A stretch of 64,000 bases of DNA from JBGPGW01 sp046349515 (GTDB taxonomy: Bacteria; Pseudomonadota; Alphaproteobacteria; CADEGL01): positions 105,082-169,081 of the forward strand of contig JAXMCE010000008.1 of assembly GCA_046349515.1 (NCBI GenBank). Direction: 5' to 3'. Both the position numbers and the translations under genes were made by a program. The notes under the pieces were generated by a model. The model had not been told where the DNA came from, made no database searches, and worked only from the letters and a program-made list of their open reading frames with translations. Numbering within the stretch: the stretch's first letter is position 1; every line of letters begins with the position of its first letter. Shown here piece by piece: positions 8,557-16,388 of the stretch.

Positions 8557-8976
8557 CTAGAACGTCTCCGCCTTGATCGCGGCGAGAGCGGCGTTGGCGC
8601 ACTCGACGTCCTGGTCGCCCGTGCCGGAGCCGACGCCGATGCCGCCGACGCAGGCGCCACCGATGATGATCGGCAGGCCCCCTTTCAGATTCGTCCAGCG
8701 CCCGTTCGTGGCGAGACCCATCTTCACTTCGGCCTCAGGCGCGGCCTTCCCCGTCGGCGAGCGTCCGGTCGCGGCCGTCCGCGCCTTGGCGGTCGCGGTG
8801 TCGACCGAGAGCACCTTGGCCCCGTCCATGCGCGAAAACGCCAGGAGATGGCCCGCCTCGTCCGTGATGGCGATGCATTGCGGGACCTTCATGTCCTCGG
8901 CCTTCTTGACCGCGGCGGCCAAGAGCTTCAAGGCGCCGGCATGGGTGAGCTTCAAGGATTGGGCGGTATCGGCCAT
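8557..8976 (-). CDS. GlcG/HbpS-family protein
   Basis: 139 residues after start correction. The open frame runs further upstream, but MADTAQSLKLT at 8976 follows a strong GGAGGGAG ribosome site and matches the family's usual length. The hallmarks are the N-terminal helix LTHAGALKLLAAAVKKAEDM, the strand CIAITDEAGHLLAFSRMDGA and the glycine-rich GGLPIIIGGACVGGIGVGSG segment. Family members are heme-binding sensor accessory proteins (HbpS), PduO-like, or glycolate-operon proteins of unknown role (GlcG). The function here is unassigned; it is divergent from an acyl-CoA ligase gene. Confidence 0.83.
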   Translation of the reverse strand: MADTAQSLKLTHAGALKLLAAAVKKAEDMKVPQCIAITDEAGHLLAFSRMDGAKVLSVDTATAKARTAATGRSPTGKAAPEAEVKMGLATNGRWTNLKGGLPIIIGGACVGGIGVGSGTGDQDVECANAALAAIKAETF

Positions 8977-9118
8977 TGGGGTGCTCCCTCCAGGGTTATC
9001 CGGTTCGATGTCCGGGATGATCGCGGAAACTCTATGCCAGCCCGCTGGCACCCGTACAGGGGCCTTCTCGCCCGGCGCCGAATCCCCGCCTAGAATGGAG
9101 GGCTCGAGGGAGACAGCC

Positions 9119-10741
9119 ATGCATGCGACCATGATGGACTACCCGCTGACGCTCGTGCCGCTCCTCGAGCGCGCTGGCAAGCTCTTCCCCGACACGGAGA
9201 TCGTGTCGCGGCGCCCCGACAAGTCTCTCCATCGCTACCGCACCGCCGATTTCTGCCGGCGCGCCCGGGCGCTCGCGGCGGCGCTCCAGCGAGCGGGCCT
9301 CGCCAAGGGCGAAGCGGTCGCGACGCTCATGTGGAACAACTCGGCCCATCTCGAAGCCTATTTCGGCGTGCCCTGTGCGGGCGGCGTCGTGCTCACGCTC
9401 AACCTGCGCCTGCCGCCGGCCGACCTCACCTATATCGTCAACCACGCGAAGCCGCGATTTCTCATCATCGACGACGTGCTGCTGCCGCTCTACGAGCAGT
9501 TCAAGAAGGACGTCGCGCTCGACCGCGTCTTCGTCGTGCGCTGGAACAAGGGCTCGCTCGCGGACGGCCTCAGCGATTACGATTCCTTCATCGAACCTGG
9601 CAGCGACGGCTTCGTCTACCCCGCGCTGGCCGAAGGCGATGCGGCCGGCATGTGCTACACCTCGGGCACGACGGGGAAGCCCAAGGGGGTCGTCTACTCC
9701 CACCGCGCGCTCGTGCTGCACTCCCTCGCGATCAGCCTGCCCGACGTTCACGCATTCTCGCACCGGGAATGCGTGATGCCCGTCGTGCCCATGTTCCACG
9801 CGAACGCCTGGGGCCATCCCTTCGCTTGCGTCATGCTGGGCGCGAAGCAAGTCTTCCCCGGTCCCCATCTCGATGCCGAGAGCCTTCTCGATCTTTGCGC
9901 GAACGAGGGCGTCACCTTGACCGCGGGCGTGCCCACCGTGTGGCTCGCCGTCGTGCAGGCGCTCGACGCCAATCCCACGCGCTGGCGCTTGAAGCCGGGC
10001 ATGCGCGTCCTGACCGGCGGCTCGGCGGCGCCCGAGGGTCTCCTGCGCGGCCTCGAACGTCATGGTTTGAAGGCCATGCACGGCTGGGGCATGACCGAGA
10101 TGGCGCCCGTCGGCGCCCTGTACAGCCGGAAGCTCAAGCTCGACGCGCTCGACACGGATGCGCGCTACCGGCACCTGACGCGCCAGGGCCTGCCGCTGCC
10201 GCTCGTCGAAATGCGCGTCGTCAACGATGCGGGAGAGGCGCCGTGGGACGGCGAGAGCATGGGCGAGCTTCAAGTGCGTGGCCCCTTCATCGCGGGCCGC
10301 TATCACAATGCGCCCGAGGCCGCGGACCGCTGGACCGGCGATGGTTGGTTCAAGACCGGCGACGTGGTCACGATCGATGCCGATGGCTACATGAAGCTCG
10401 CCGACCGCACGAAGGATCTCGTGAAGTCGGGCGGCGAGTGGATCAGTTCGGTCGAGCTCGAGAATGCCCTCATGAGCCACCCGGCCGTGGCCGAAGCGGC
10501 CGTGATCGCGATCCAGCATCCCAAATGGCAAGAGCGGCCCTTGGCCGCGGTGGTGTTGAAGAAGGACGCGCAAGCGACGGCCGAGTCCTTGCGCGCGCAT
10601 CTGGCCGAGCGCTTCGCCAAATGGTGGCTGCCGGACGCCATCGTCTTCATCGACGCCATCCCGCGCACGTCGACGGGCAAGTTCCAGAAGGCCGTCTTGC
10701 GCGAACGCTTCAAGGACTGGCAATGGGACAAGGCCGTTTGA
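9119..10741 (+). CDS. AMP-forming acyl-CoA synthetase (fatty-acid-CoA ligase family)
   Basis: 540 residues from the ATG at 9119, which has GAGGGAG just upstream; the frame is open earlier but lacks a ribosome site. The AMP-binding P-loop YTSGTTGKPKG lies near residues 180-190, the GWGMTEM motif near 322, the hinge DGYMKLADRTKD with the SGGEW loop near 421-441, and the C-terminal catalytic Lys in PRTSTGKFQK near 520. It activates a carboxylic acid to acyl-AMP then acyl-CoA. The sequence resembles medium/long-chain ligases (AlkK- or DmdB-like), but chain length cannot be read. It stands alone on the plus strand. Confidence 0.9.
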   Translation: MHATMMDYPLTLVPLLERAGKLFPDTEIVSRRPDKSLHRYRTADFCRRARALAAALQRAGLAKGEAVATLMWNNSAHLEAYFGVPCAGGVVLTLNLRLPPADLTYIVNHAKPRFLIIDDVLLPLYEQFKKDVALDRVFVVRWNKGSLADGLSDYDSFIEPGSDGFVYPALAEGDAAGMCYTSGTTGKPKGVVYSHRALVLHSLAISLPDVHAFSHRECVMPVVPMFHANAWGHPFACVMLGAKQVFPGPHLDAESLLDLCANEGVTLTAGVPTVWLAVVQALDANPTRWRLKPGMRVLTGGSAAPEGLLRGLERHGLKAMHGWGMTEMAPVGALYSRKLKLDALDTDARYRHLTRQGLPLPLVEMRVVNDAGEAPWDGESMGELQVRGPFIAGRYHNAPEAADRWTGDGWFKTGDVVTIDADGYMKLADRTKDLVKSGGEWISSVELENALMSHPAVAEAAVIAIQHPKWQERPLAAVVLKKDAQATAESLRAHLAERFAKWWLPDAIVFIDAIPRTSTGKFQKAVLRERFKDWQWDKAV

Positions 10742-10854
10742 GCTCTGTCCGACGGCCTATGCCTCGTCATCGATTGCCAGCGCGGGCCCGCGGGTGCACC
10801 ATCCGCCCCCGCCGCCGGCGTGCCATCGCCCATCCAGGGTGACCGAGGTGTTCC

Positions 10855-12342
10855 ATGTCTCCAACCGACCAGCCGCCCGATTCCTCTGACGCGCGCGCCG
10901 CGCGTCCGGGGGCGCCCGTGAAGCGGCGTTTGGCCGCGATCCTCGCGACGGACGCCGTCGGCTACAGCCGCATGATGGCGGAGGACGAGGAAGGGACGAT
11001 CCGCACCCTCGCGGCCCACCGTGCCGTCATCGACGGCATCATCCAGTTCCATGACGGGCGCATTGTGGGAACCGCGGGCGACAGCGTCATCGCCGAGTTC
11101 GCGAGCCCGGTCGAAGCCGTGCGCTGCGCGATCGAGATCCAGGACGCGCTCAAGACGCGGAACGACAGTTTTCCCGAGGACAAACGCCTCCTCTTCCGCA
11201 TCGGCATCAATCTCGGCGACGTGATGGTGAAGGGCGAGGATCTCCTGGGCGACGGGGTCAACGTCGCGGCGCGGCTCGAGAGTCTGGCCGAGCCGGGCGG
11301 CATCCTCGTCTCGAGCAGCGTCTACGACCAGATCACGGGCAAGCTCTCCTTGAGCTTCACCGACATGGGCGAGCAGGCGTTGAAGAACATCCCGCGTCCG
11401 GTGCGCGCCTTCCGGGTGGCGCCGGGGACGGGCGCCGGCCCGACCATGACCAAGGCGCGGAAGAAAGGTGGGCTCTCGGCGGGTGCGATCGCCGCCATTC
11501 TCGGCGCGATCGTGGTTCTGGCCGGGGTCGGCGGCTATGTCGGCGGCGTCTTCGACATAGCACGCTCGGGCGGCAGCCCGGGGAAGCCGTCCGAGGGCGA
11601 AGTCAGCTTCTGGGAGAGCGTGCGCAACTCGAGCGATCCGGCCGAGCTCGAGGCCTACATCGCCAAGTATCCGCAAGGCGCGTTCGTGACGCTCGCGCGC
11701 ACCCGGCTCGACGCGATCGCCCAGCAGCGGGCCGAGGAGACGCGCAAGGCCGAGGAGGCAAAAAAGAAAGCCGAGGCCGAGGCCGAGAAGGCCAAGGCGG
11801 AAGCGGAAGCCGCGAAGAAGCAGGCAGAGGCGGACAAGGCCGCCGCCGCCAAGGCCAAGGCGGAAGCCGCGGCGGCTCAAGCCAAACAGGATGCGGCGAA
11901 GAAGGCCGAGGCGGAGACGGCGCAAGTCAAGGCCGATGCCGCGAAGAAGGCGGAGGCCACCCGTGCGCCCGCCGCGCAAAGCGCCTCGGTGGCCCCAGCC
12001 TCGGCGCGCTTCGACGGCGCATGGTCGGCCGTCCAGCACTGCGAGCAGTTCGAGGACAATCCACCCTTCACGGCCCAGCTTCGTCCGGCCCAAATCCGCA
12101 ACGGCCAGGTGACGATCGAGCGTGGGCAACCGGGCAATCCGGGCTGGTTCACCGTCAGCGGCACGATCGCATCCGACGGCACGCTCGCTCTCTCGGGCTC
12201 CGGCATCTCCGGTCTCAAGAACTACGCGGGGCGCGAATACGCCATCGTCATCCGCGGCGCGTTCCACGAAACGAGCTACGAGGGAACCGGGATCTTCGGA
12301 CGGCGCAACTGCTCGATCCTTCTCACGCGGAAGGAAGGCTGA
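10855..12342 (+). CDS. Class III adenylate/guanylate cyclase with TM segment and C-terminal tail
   Basis: 495 residues. A cyclase homology domain spans about 22-190: first metal Asp in ILATDAVGYSRMM (D33), second Asp in TAGDSVIAEF, and the Asn/Arg transition-state pair in GDGVNVAARLE. A single hydrophobic segment (about 207-228) follows, then SFWESVRNSSDPAELEAYIAKYP, a motif often seen after such cyclase domains, then an Ala/Lys/Glu-rich coiled coil (about 290-375) and a beta-rich C-terminal domain (380-495). The catalytic domain would sit in the cytoplasm and the coiled coil and tail outside. Whether it makes cAMP or cGMP is not decided by sequence. Confidence 0.87.
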   Translation: MSPTDQPPDSSDARAARPGAPVKRRLAAILATDAVGYSRMMAEDEEGTIRTLAAHRAVIDGIIQFHDGRIVGTAGDSVIAEFASPVEAVRCAIEIQDALKTRNDSFPEDKRLLFRIGINLGDVMVKGEDLLGDGVNVAARLESLAEPGGILVSSSVYDQITGKLSLSFTDMGEQALKNIPRPVRAFRVAPGTGAGPTMTKARKKGGLSAGAIAAILGAIVVLAGVGGYVGGVFDIARSGGSPGKPSEGEVSFWESVRNSSDPAELEAYIAKYPQGAFVTLARTRLDAIAQQRAEETRKAEEAKKKAEAEAEKAKAEAEAAKKQAEADKAAAAKAKAEAAAAQAKQDAAKKAEAETAQVKADAAKKAEATRAPAAQSASVAPASARFDGAWSAVQHCEQFEDNPPFTAQLRPAQIRNGQVTIERGQPGNPGWFTVSGTIASDGTLALSGSGISGLKNYAGREYAIVIRGAFHETSYEGTGIFGRRNCSILLTRKEG

Positions 12343-12568
12343 GCGCCTTCACGCGATGCCGCATCCGGTCTCAAGCGGCGCCCACTCCTTGAGCCACATC
12401 AAAGCCGCCCCTCGCCGGCCACGGCAGAGTGCGCCGCGACGTGAGGCCCGGGTTTCATCGGGCATCGGGCGGTGTGCATGAGCGAGCCGCTCGCGACGAG
12501 CAGGCACGGCCGCAGGACGACAGCGTCCTATACCCAGCGCGCGGCCGCACCAATCGGAAGGAGACGAT

Positions 12569-13054
12569 ATGACCAAAGCTCCCACTCGGACGAATGGACG
12601 ACGCATCGCTGCCATCCTCTTCGCCGCGGGCATGTTCCTCCCCCTCGCGGCCGTGGCCCAGGCGCCGCCTCCGATGGCTCCGATGGGGAGCGGCCCGTCC
12701 CGCCATGGCGCTGATTTCTCCGCGATGGACGAGAACAAGGACGGCGTCGTCACCAAGGAGGAGTACAAGAAGTACCGCGACGCGAAATTCGCGCGCCTCG
12801 ATGCGAACAAGGACGGCTCGATCAGCAAGACCGAATTCATGGCCTCGCCCCGCGGCGGCCACCGCGGGGAGCACGGACAGATGGCCCGCGAGGCGCGCTT
12901 CAAGGAAATCAACACGAGCGGCAGCGGCTCGATCTCCAAGGCCGAATGGGACGCCGATACGGAGGCCCGTTTCGCCAAGCTCGACAAGAACGGCGACGGC
13001 AAGCTCACGCCGGACGAACTCGGCCCGCCGGGGCGCAAGGGCGGGGCGAAATAG
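12569..13054 (+). CDS. Secreted EF-hand calcium-binding protein
   Basis: 161 residues with a Sec signal peptide (basic RR then AAILFAAGMFLPLAAVAQA). Four EF-hand-like loops follow: DENKDGVVTKEE (54-65), DANKDGSISKTE (78-89), a degenerate NTSGSGSISKAE (115-126) that lacks the first two acidic ligands, and DKNGDGKLTPDE (139-150). A GGAAGGAG-like ribosome site lies directly before the ATG. It probably binds Ca2+ in the periplasm; no partner is evident. About 226 bases upstream carry no other gene. Confidence 0.88.
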   Translation: MTKAPTRTNGRRIAAILFAAGMFLPLAAVAQAPPPMAPMGSGPSRHGADFSAMDENKDGVVTKEEYKKYRDAKFARLDANKDGSISKTEFMASPRGGHRGEHGQMAREARFKEINTSGSGSISKAEWDADTEARFAKLDKNGDGKLTPDELGPPGRKGGAK

Positions 13055-13196
13055 TCGATATCTGACCAAGTAGGCGCCATTGTCTCAACCCGCTCGAACA
13101 GCCTGAGGATTGCCCAAATCGCGAGGCTCGTGACTTCACGTGACGAATGAGGTGAGTGCGCTCTAACATGGCTCTGTCGTCCTGACGGAGCCTCCG

Positions 13197-14474
13197 ATGC
13201 AAGAGCCCCACACCCTCACCGCGACCGAAGCCGCACGGCAGATCCGCGACGGCACGCTCAAGTCAGAGAAGCTCGTGGCCTCCTGCTTGGCGCGCATCAA
13301 GGCGCGCGAGCCCGTGGTCGACGCCTGGGCCTATCTCGATGCCGACCGCGCGCTCGCCCAGGCGCGGGCGCTCGATCGCGGCACGGTGCAAGGCCCGCTC
13401 CACGGCATCCCCATCGGCGTCAAGGACATCATCGACACGGCCGACATGCCGACGGCCTACGGCTCGCCCATCTACCGCGACCACCGCTCGGGCTGGGACG
13501 CCGCCTCGGTCGCCATCGCGCGCGCCGCCGGCGCCATCGTCCTCGGCAAGACCGTGACCTCCGAGTTCGCCCTCTACCACGCGGGCAAGACCAAGAACCC
13601 GCTCGATCCCGCGCGCTCGGCCGGCATCTCCTCCATGGGCTCGGCCGCGGCGGTCGCCGACCGCATGGTGCCCATCGCCTTCGGCACCCAGACCGGCGCC
13701 TCGATCCTGAAGCCCGCCACGTTCTGCGGCGCCATCGGCTACAAGCCGAGCTTCGGCACCTTCAACCGCACGGGCGTCCACCCGGCCGCCGATTCCCTCG
13801 ACACGCTCGGCCATTTCGCGCGCTCGATCGACGACGTGGCGCTCTTCGGCGCCGTGCTTTCCGGGCGACCCGATTTCGGCGCGGGCTCACTCGAGAAGCC
13901 GCCCGTCATCGGGCTTTGCCGCACCGCGGAGTGGGCCAAGGCCGATGCGGCCATGAAGGGCGCGCTCGAGGAGGCGGCGACGCGGCTCGGCAAGGCGGGC
14001 GCCGTGATCCGCGAGGTCGAGCTGCCGGATCCCTGCCGCGGCTTGAACGAGGCGTGCCTCACCGTCATCCGCTACGAATCCGCGCGCGCCTTGGCCCATG
14101 AGTACCGGGTGTGGCCCGAGGGTTTGAGCGAGGTCCTTCGCCGCACGATCACCCAGGGTCTCGCCTATTCCCACGACCAGTATCTCGAAGCCTTGACGCT
14201 CGCGCAGAAGTGCCGCGCCCTCGTCGCCCCCATCTTCGAGCAGGTCGACGTGCTGATGACGCCGCCCTCCGAATGCGAGGCGCCGCTCGTCAAGGACGTG
14301 ATCGGGGATTCGGTGTTCAACCGCCTGTGGACCATCCTTCACCTGCCCTGCCTCGCGCTGCCGACGGGAAAGACCGCGACCGGACTGCCCGCGGCGATCC
14401 AGCTCGTGGGCTCGATGCACGGTGATGATGCGCTGCTGCGGGTCGCGCGCTGGGTCGAGGCGCGCTACGCGTGA
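13197..14474 (+). CDS. Amidase signature-family hydrolase
   Basis: 425 residues. The Ser-cis-Ser-Lys triad can be placed by motif: Lys76 in GIPIGVKDIIDT, the cis-Ser in AGISSMGSAAAVAD (about Ser145), and the nucleophile Ser169 in TQTGASILKPA. The last motif departs from the usual GGSIRxPA (Ala for Gly, Leu-Lys for Arg-x), which may alter the substrate pocket. It hydrolyses an amide to acid and ammonia. It is shorter than GatA (about 480), and no gatB/gatC is nearby, so it is not the tRNA amidotransferase. An epimerase gene follows after 14 bases. Confidence 0.87.
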   Translation: MQEPHTLTATEAARQIRDGTLKSEKLVASCLARIKAREPVVDAWAYLDADRALAQARALDRGTVQGPLHGIPIGVKDIIDTADMPTAYGSPIYRDHRSGWDAASVAIARAAGAIVLGKTVTSEFALYHAGKTKNPLDPARSAGISSMGSAAAVADRMVPIAFGTQTGASILKPATFCGAIGYKPSFGTFNRTGVHPAADSLDTLGHFARSIDDVALFGAVLSGRPDFGAGSLEKPPVIGLCRTAEWAKADAAMKGALEEAATRLGKAGAVIREVELPDPCRGLNEACLTVIRYESARALAHEYRVWPEGLSEVLRRTITQGLAYSHDQYLEALTLAQKCRALVAPIFEQVDVLMTPPSECEAPLVKDVIGDSVFNRLWTILHLPCLALPTGKTATGLPAAIQLVGSMHGDDALLRVARWVEARYA

Positions 14475-14488
14475 TCTGAGAGAGGATC

Positions 14489-15358
14489 ATGACGAACGTC
14501 GTCGTCACGGGCGGGAGCGGGAAGGCCGGGCGCGCGGTCGTGCGCCATCTCCTCGAGCACGGCCACAAGGTCCTGAACGTCGACCTCGCGCCCTCGCCCG
14601 ATCCCGTCTGCCATTTCTTGAAGGCCGACCTCACCGATTTCGGCCAGGCGATCGATTCGCTTCGCGTGGCAGCGGGCGTCATGGACCGTCGGCGTCCCTT
14701 CCGGGATGCCGAAGCCGTCGTGCACCTGGCCGCGATCCCGTCGACCGGCCTCGTGCCGGACGCGCTCACCTTCGCGACCAACATGCGCGCGACCTACAAC
14801 GTGTTCAGCGCGGCGACGCTTTTCGGGCTGAGGCGCGTCGTCTGGGCCTCGAGCGAAACCGTCTACGGCCTCCCCTACACCCGCGTGCTTCCCGACCGGG
14901 CACCCATCGCGGAGGACCATGCGCTGCGCCCCGAGACGGGCTATGCGCTCTCGAAGGTGCTGGGCGAGCGGATGGCCAGCGAGATGCACCGCTGGAATCC
15001 GGGCACGAGCTTCATCGGCTTGCGGCTCTCGAACGTCATGGACCCGGAAGACTACGCGGCCTTCCCCTCCTTCACGGCCGAGGCGCGCAAGTTCAACCTC
15101 TGGGGTTACGTCGACGGGCGCGACGTGGGCGAAGCCTGCCGGCTCGCGATCGAATCGGGCTTCACGGGGGCCGACGCCTTCAACATCGCGGCCGCCGACA
15201 CGGTGATGACCAAGCCGAGCCGTGCGCTCCTGGCCGAGGTCTTCCCCACGGTCCCCGTGACCGGTGCCCTCGGCGAGTTCCAGGGATTGCTGTCGGTCGA
15301 GAAGGCCGGGAAGGCCTTCGGCTTCCGACCCTGCCATTCCTGGCGCGGAACGCGGTAG
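14489..15358 (+). CDS. NAD(P)-dependent epimerase/dehydratase (extended SDR)
   Basis: 289 residues. N-terminal VVVTGGSGKAGRAVV (GGSGKAG at 8-14) binds NAD(P); VVHLAAIPS and the catalytic YALSK (Y-x3-K) are extended-SDR marks, with WASSETVYG supplying the active-site Ser region. Such proteins epimerise, dehydrate or oxidise sugars or related substrates; hexuronate dehydrogenases look similar, but the substrate is not readable. Its start is 14 bases after the amidase stop, so the two are probably one transcript. The SOS promoter of imuA lies 150-200 bases downstream. Confidence 0.85.
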   Translation: MTNVVVTGGSGKAGRAVVRHLLEHGHKVLNVDLAPSPDPVCHFLKADLTDFGQAIDSLRVAAGVMDRRRPFRDAEAVVHLAAIPSTGLVPDALTFATNMRATYNVFSAATLFGLRRVVWASSETVYGLPYTRVLPDRAPIAEDHALRPETGYALSKVLGERMASEMHRWNPGTSFIGLRLSNVMDPEDYAAFPSFTAEARKFNLWGYVDGRDVGEACRLAIESGFTGADAFNIAAADTVMTKPSRALLAEVFPTVPVTGALGEFQGLLSVEKAGKAFGFRPCHSWRGTR

Positions 15359-15507
15359 GGCTCAGCCGGTAACGGGCCACCGTACGAGTTCGCGTCGGGC
15401 CTTCGCGAATGAATTTATCCCATTGAACTATTGAGAAGTTCATGATCGGTTCCGGTCTTGAGCCCCCGTTCGCGAAGGGCTTGAGGAACCCCCTCCCATC
15501 TCCCGCC

Positions 15508-15562
15508 TTGACAAGGCACTTTCCCCAATCTAGAACAAACACAGAACGAACAAATCGCGAAC
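15508..15562 (+). promoter_or_regulatory. imuA promoter with two abutting LexA boxes
   Basis: A consensus -35 TTGACA (15508-15513) is followed by exactly 17 bases and a -10-like TAGAAC (15531-15536). Overlapping the -10 are two directly abutting copies of GAAC-N7-GAAC: 15533-15547 (spacer AAACACA) and 15548-15562 (spacer AAATCGC). GAAC-N7-GAAC is the reverse complement of GTTC-N7-GTTC, the alphaproteobacterial LexA operator. LexA bound here would cover the -10 and start region, repressing imuA-imuB-dnaE2 until DNA damage. Confidence 0.85.
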
Positions 15563-15584
15563 ATGCATAGCAGGGATCCGGGGC

Positions 15585-16388
15585 GTGTCCAGCCACATGA
15601 CCCAACGCCACAACCGTCACTCCATCCCCGTCCGGGATCTCCGGTCCTTGCGCGCGCGCCTGGCGCGTTTCGAGCGCCTCGACCGGCTGCCGGTCCTTCC
15701 CCTGGGCCTCAAGGCGATCGACGCGCACCTCCCCTGGGGCGGGCTTCCCTGCGGCTGCCTCCATGAGGTGATCGACCGGGGAGACGGGGCGAGCATCGGT
15801 TTCGCCGGCGCCCTCCTCGCCAGGCTCAGTGCGCGGGGGCCCGTGCTGTGGCTCACCTCGCGCGACGACCTCTATCCCGCCGGCCTCGAACGGCTCGGGA
15901 GTCCGGGCTGGACGCGCCGCCTCCTCGTCGTCGAGACGCGGCGCGCGGCCGACACGCTCTGGGCCATGGAAGAAAGCCTGCGCGCGCCCAGCCTCGCGGG
16001 TGTCCTCGCCGAGACGCCCAAACTCACCCTCAAGGACAGCCGCCGCCTCCAGCTCGCCGCCGAGACGCGGGCCGCGACGGGCCTGATCCTCCGCCGCCTG
16101 CCGGCAGGCACGGCTGCGGAGGACATCGACAGCGCACTGCCGGCGAGCGCCGCCGTCACGCGCTGGTGCGCGACCACCCTCCCGAGCCACCGCGCCCAAG
16201 GCAGGCCCGGCGAGGGTGAATTCAACGGGATCGGATTTTCACGCTGGCGAGTCGAGCTGCTGCGCTGTCGCGGCGGCAAGCCTCGCCTTTGGACCATGGA
16301 GCAGAACGATGAAACGGGTGCTTTCGCTGTGGTTACCGAGATTCTCGACCGACAGGATCGCGCGGACGAGGCCCGCCTGGCGGTCTAG
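15585..16388 (+). CDS. imuA: ImuA, translesion-synthesis accessory protein
   Basis: 267 residues. Recognised as ImuA from LPLGLKAIDAHLPWGGLPCGCLHEV, a RecA/SulA-like core, here shown only in part, and from gene order imuA-imuB-dnaE2. ImuA interacts with the mutasome and RecA during SOS mutagenesis. The Walker A lysine of RecA is absent, as usual for ImuA. The start is given as GTG; an in-frame ATG at 15597 is an alternative. The 3' end overlaps imuB by 80 bases (16309-16388), implying translational coupling. Expression should be LexA-controlled from the promoter at 15508. Confidence 0.9.
   Translation: MSSHMTQRHNRHSIPVRDLRSLRARLARFERLDRLPVLPLGLKAIDAHLPWGGLPCGCLHEVIDRGDGASIGFAGALLARLSARGPVLWLTSRDDLYPAGLERLGSPGWTRRLLVVETRRAADTLWAMEESLRAPSLAGVLAETPKLTLKDSRRLQLAAETRAATGLILRRLPAGTAAEDIDSALPASAAVTRWCATTLPSHRAQGRPGEGEFNGIGFSRWRVELLRCRGGKPRLWTMEQNDETGAFAVVTEILDRQDRADEARLAV

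Noticed and set aside
9032..10723. 563-codon frame antisense to the acyl-CoA ligase
   Set aside because: The sense strand has all AMP-ligase motifs in order; the antisense product shows none.
12343..12568. Small frames in the gap before the EF-hand gene
   Set aside because: They are short, Arg-rich and without ribosome sites; only the GGAAGGAG site of the EF-hand gene stands out.
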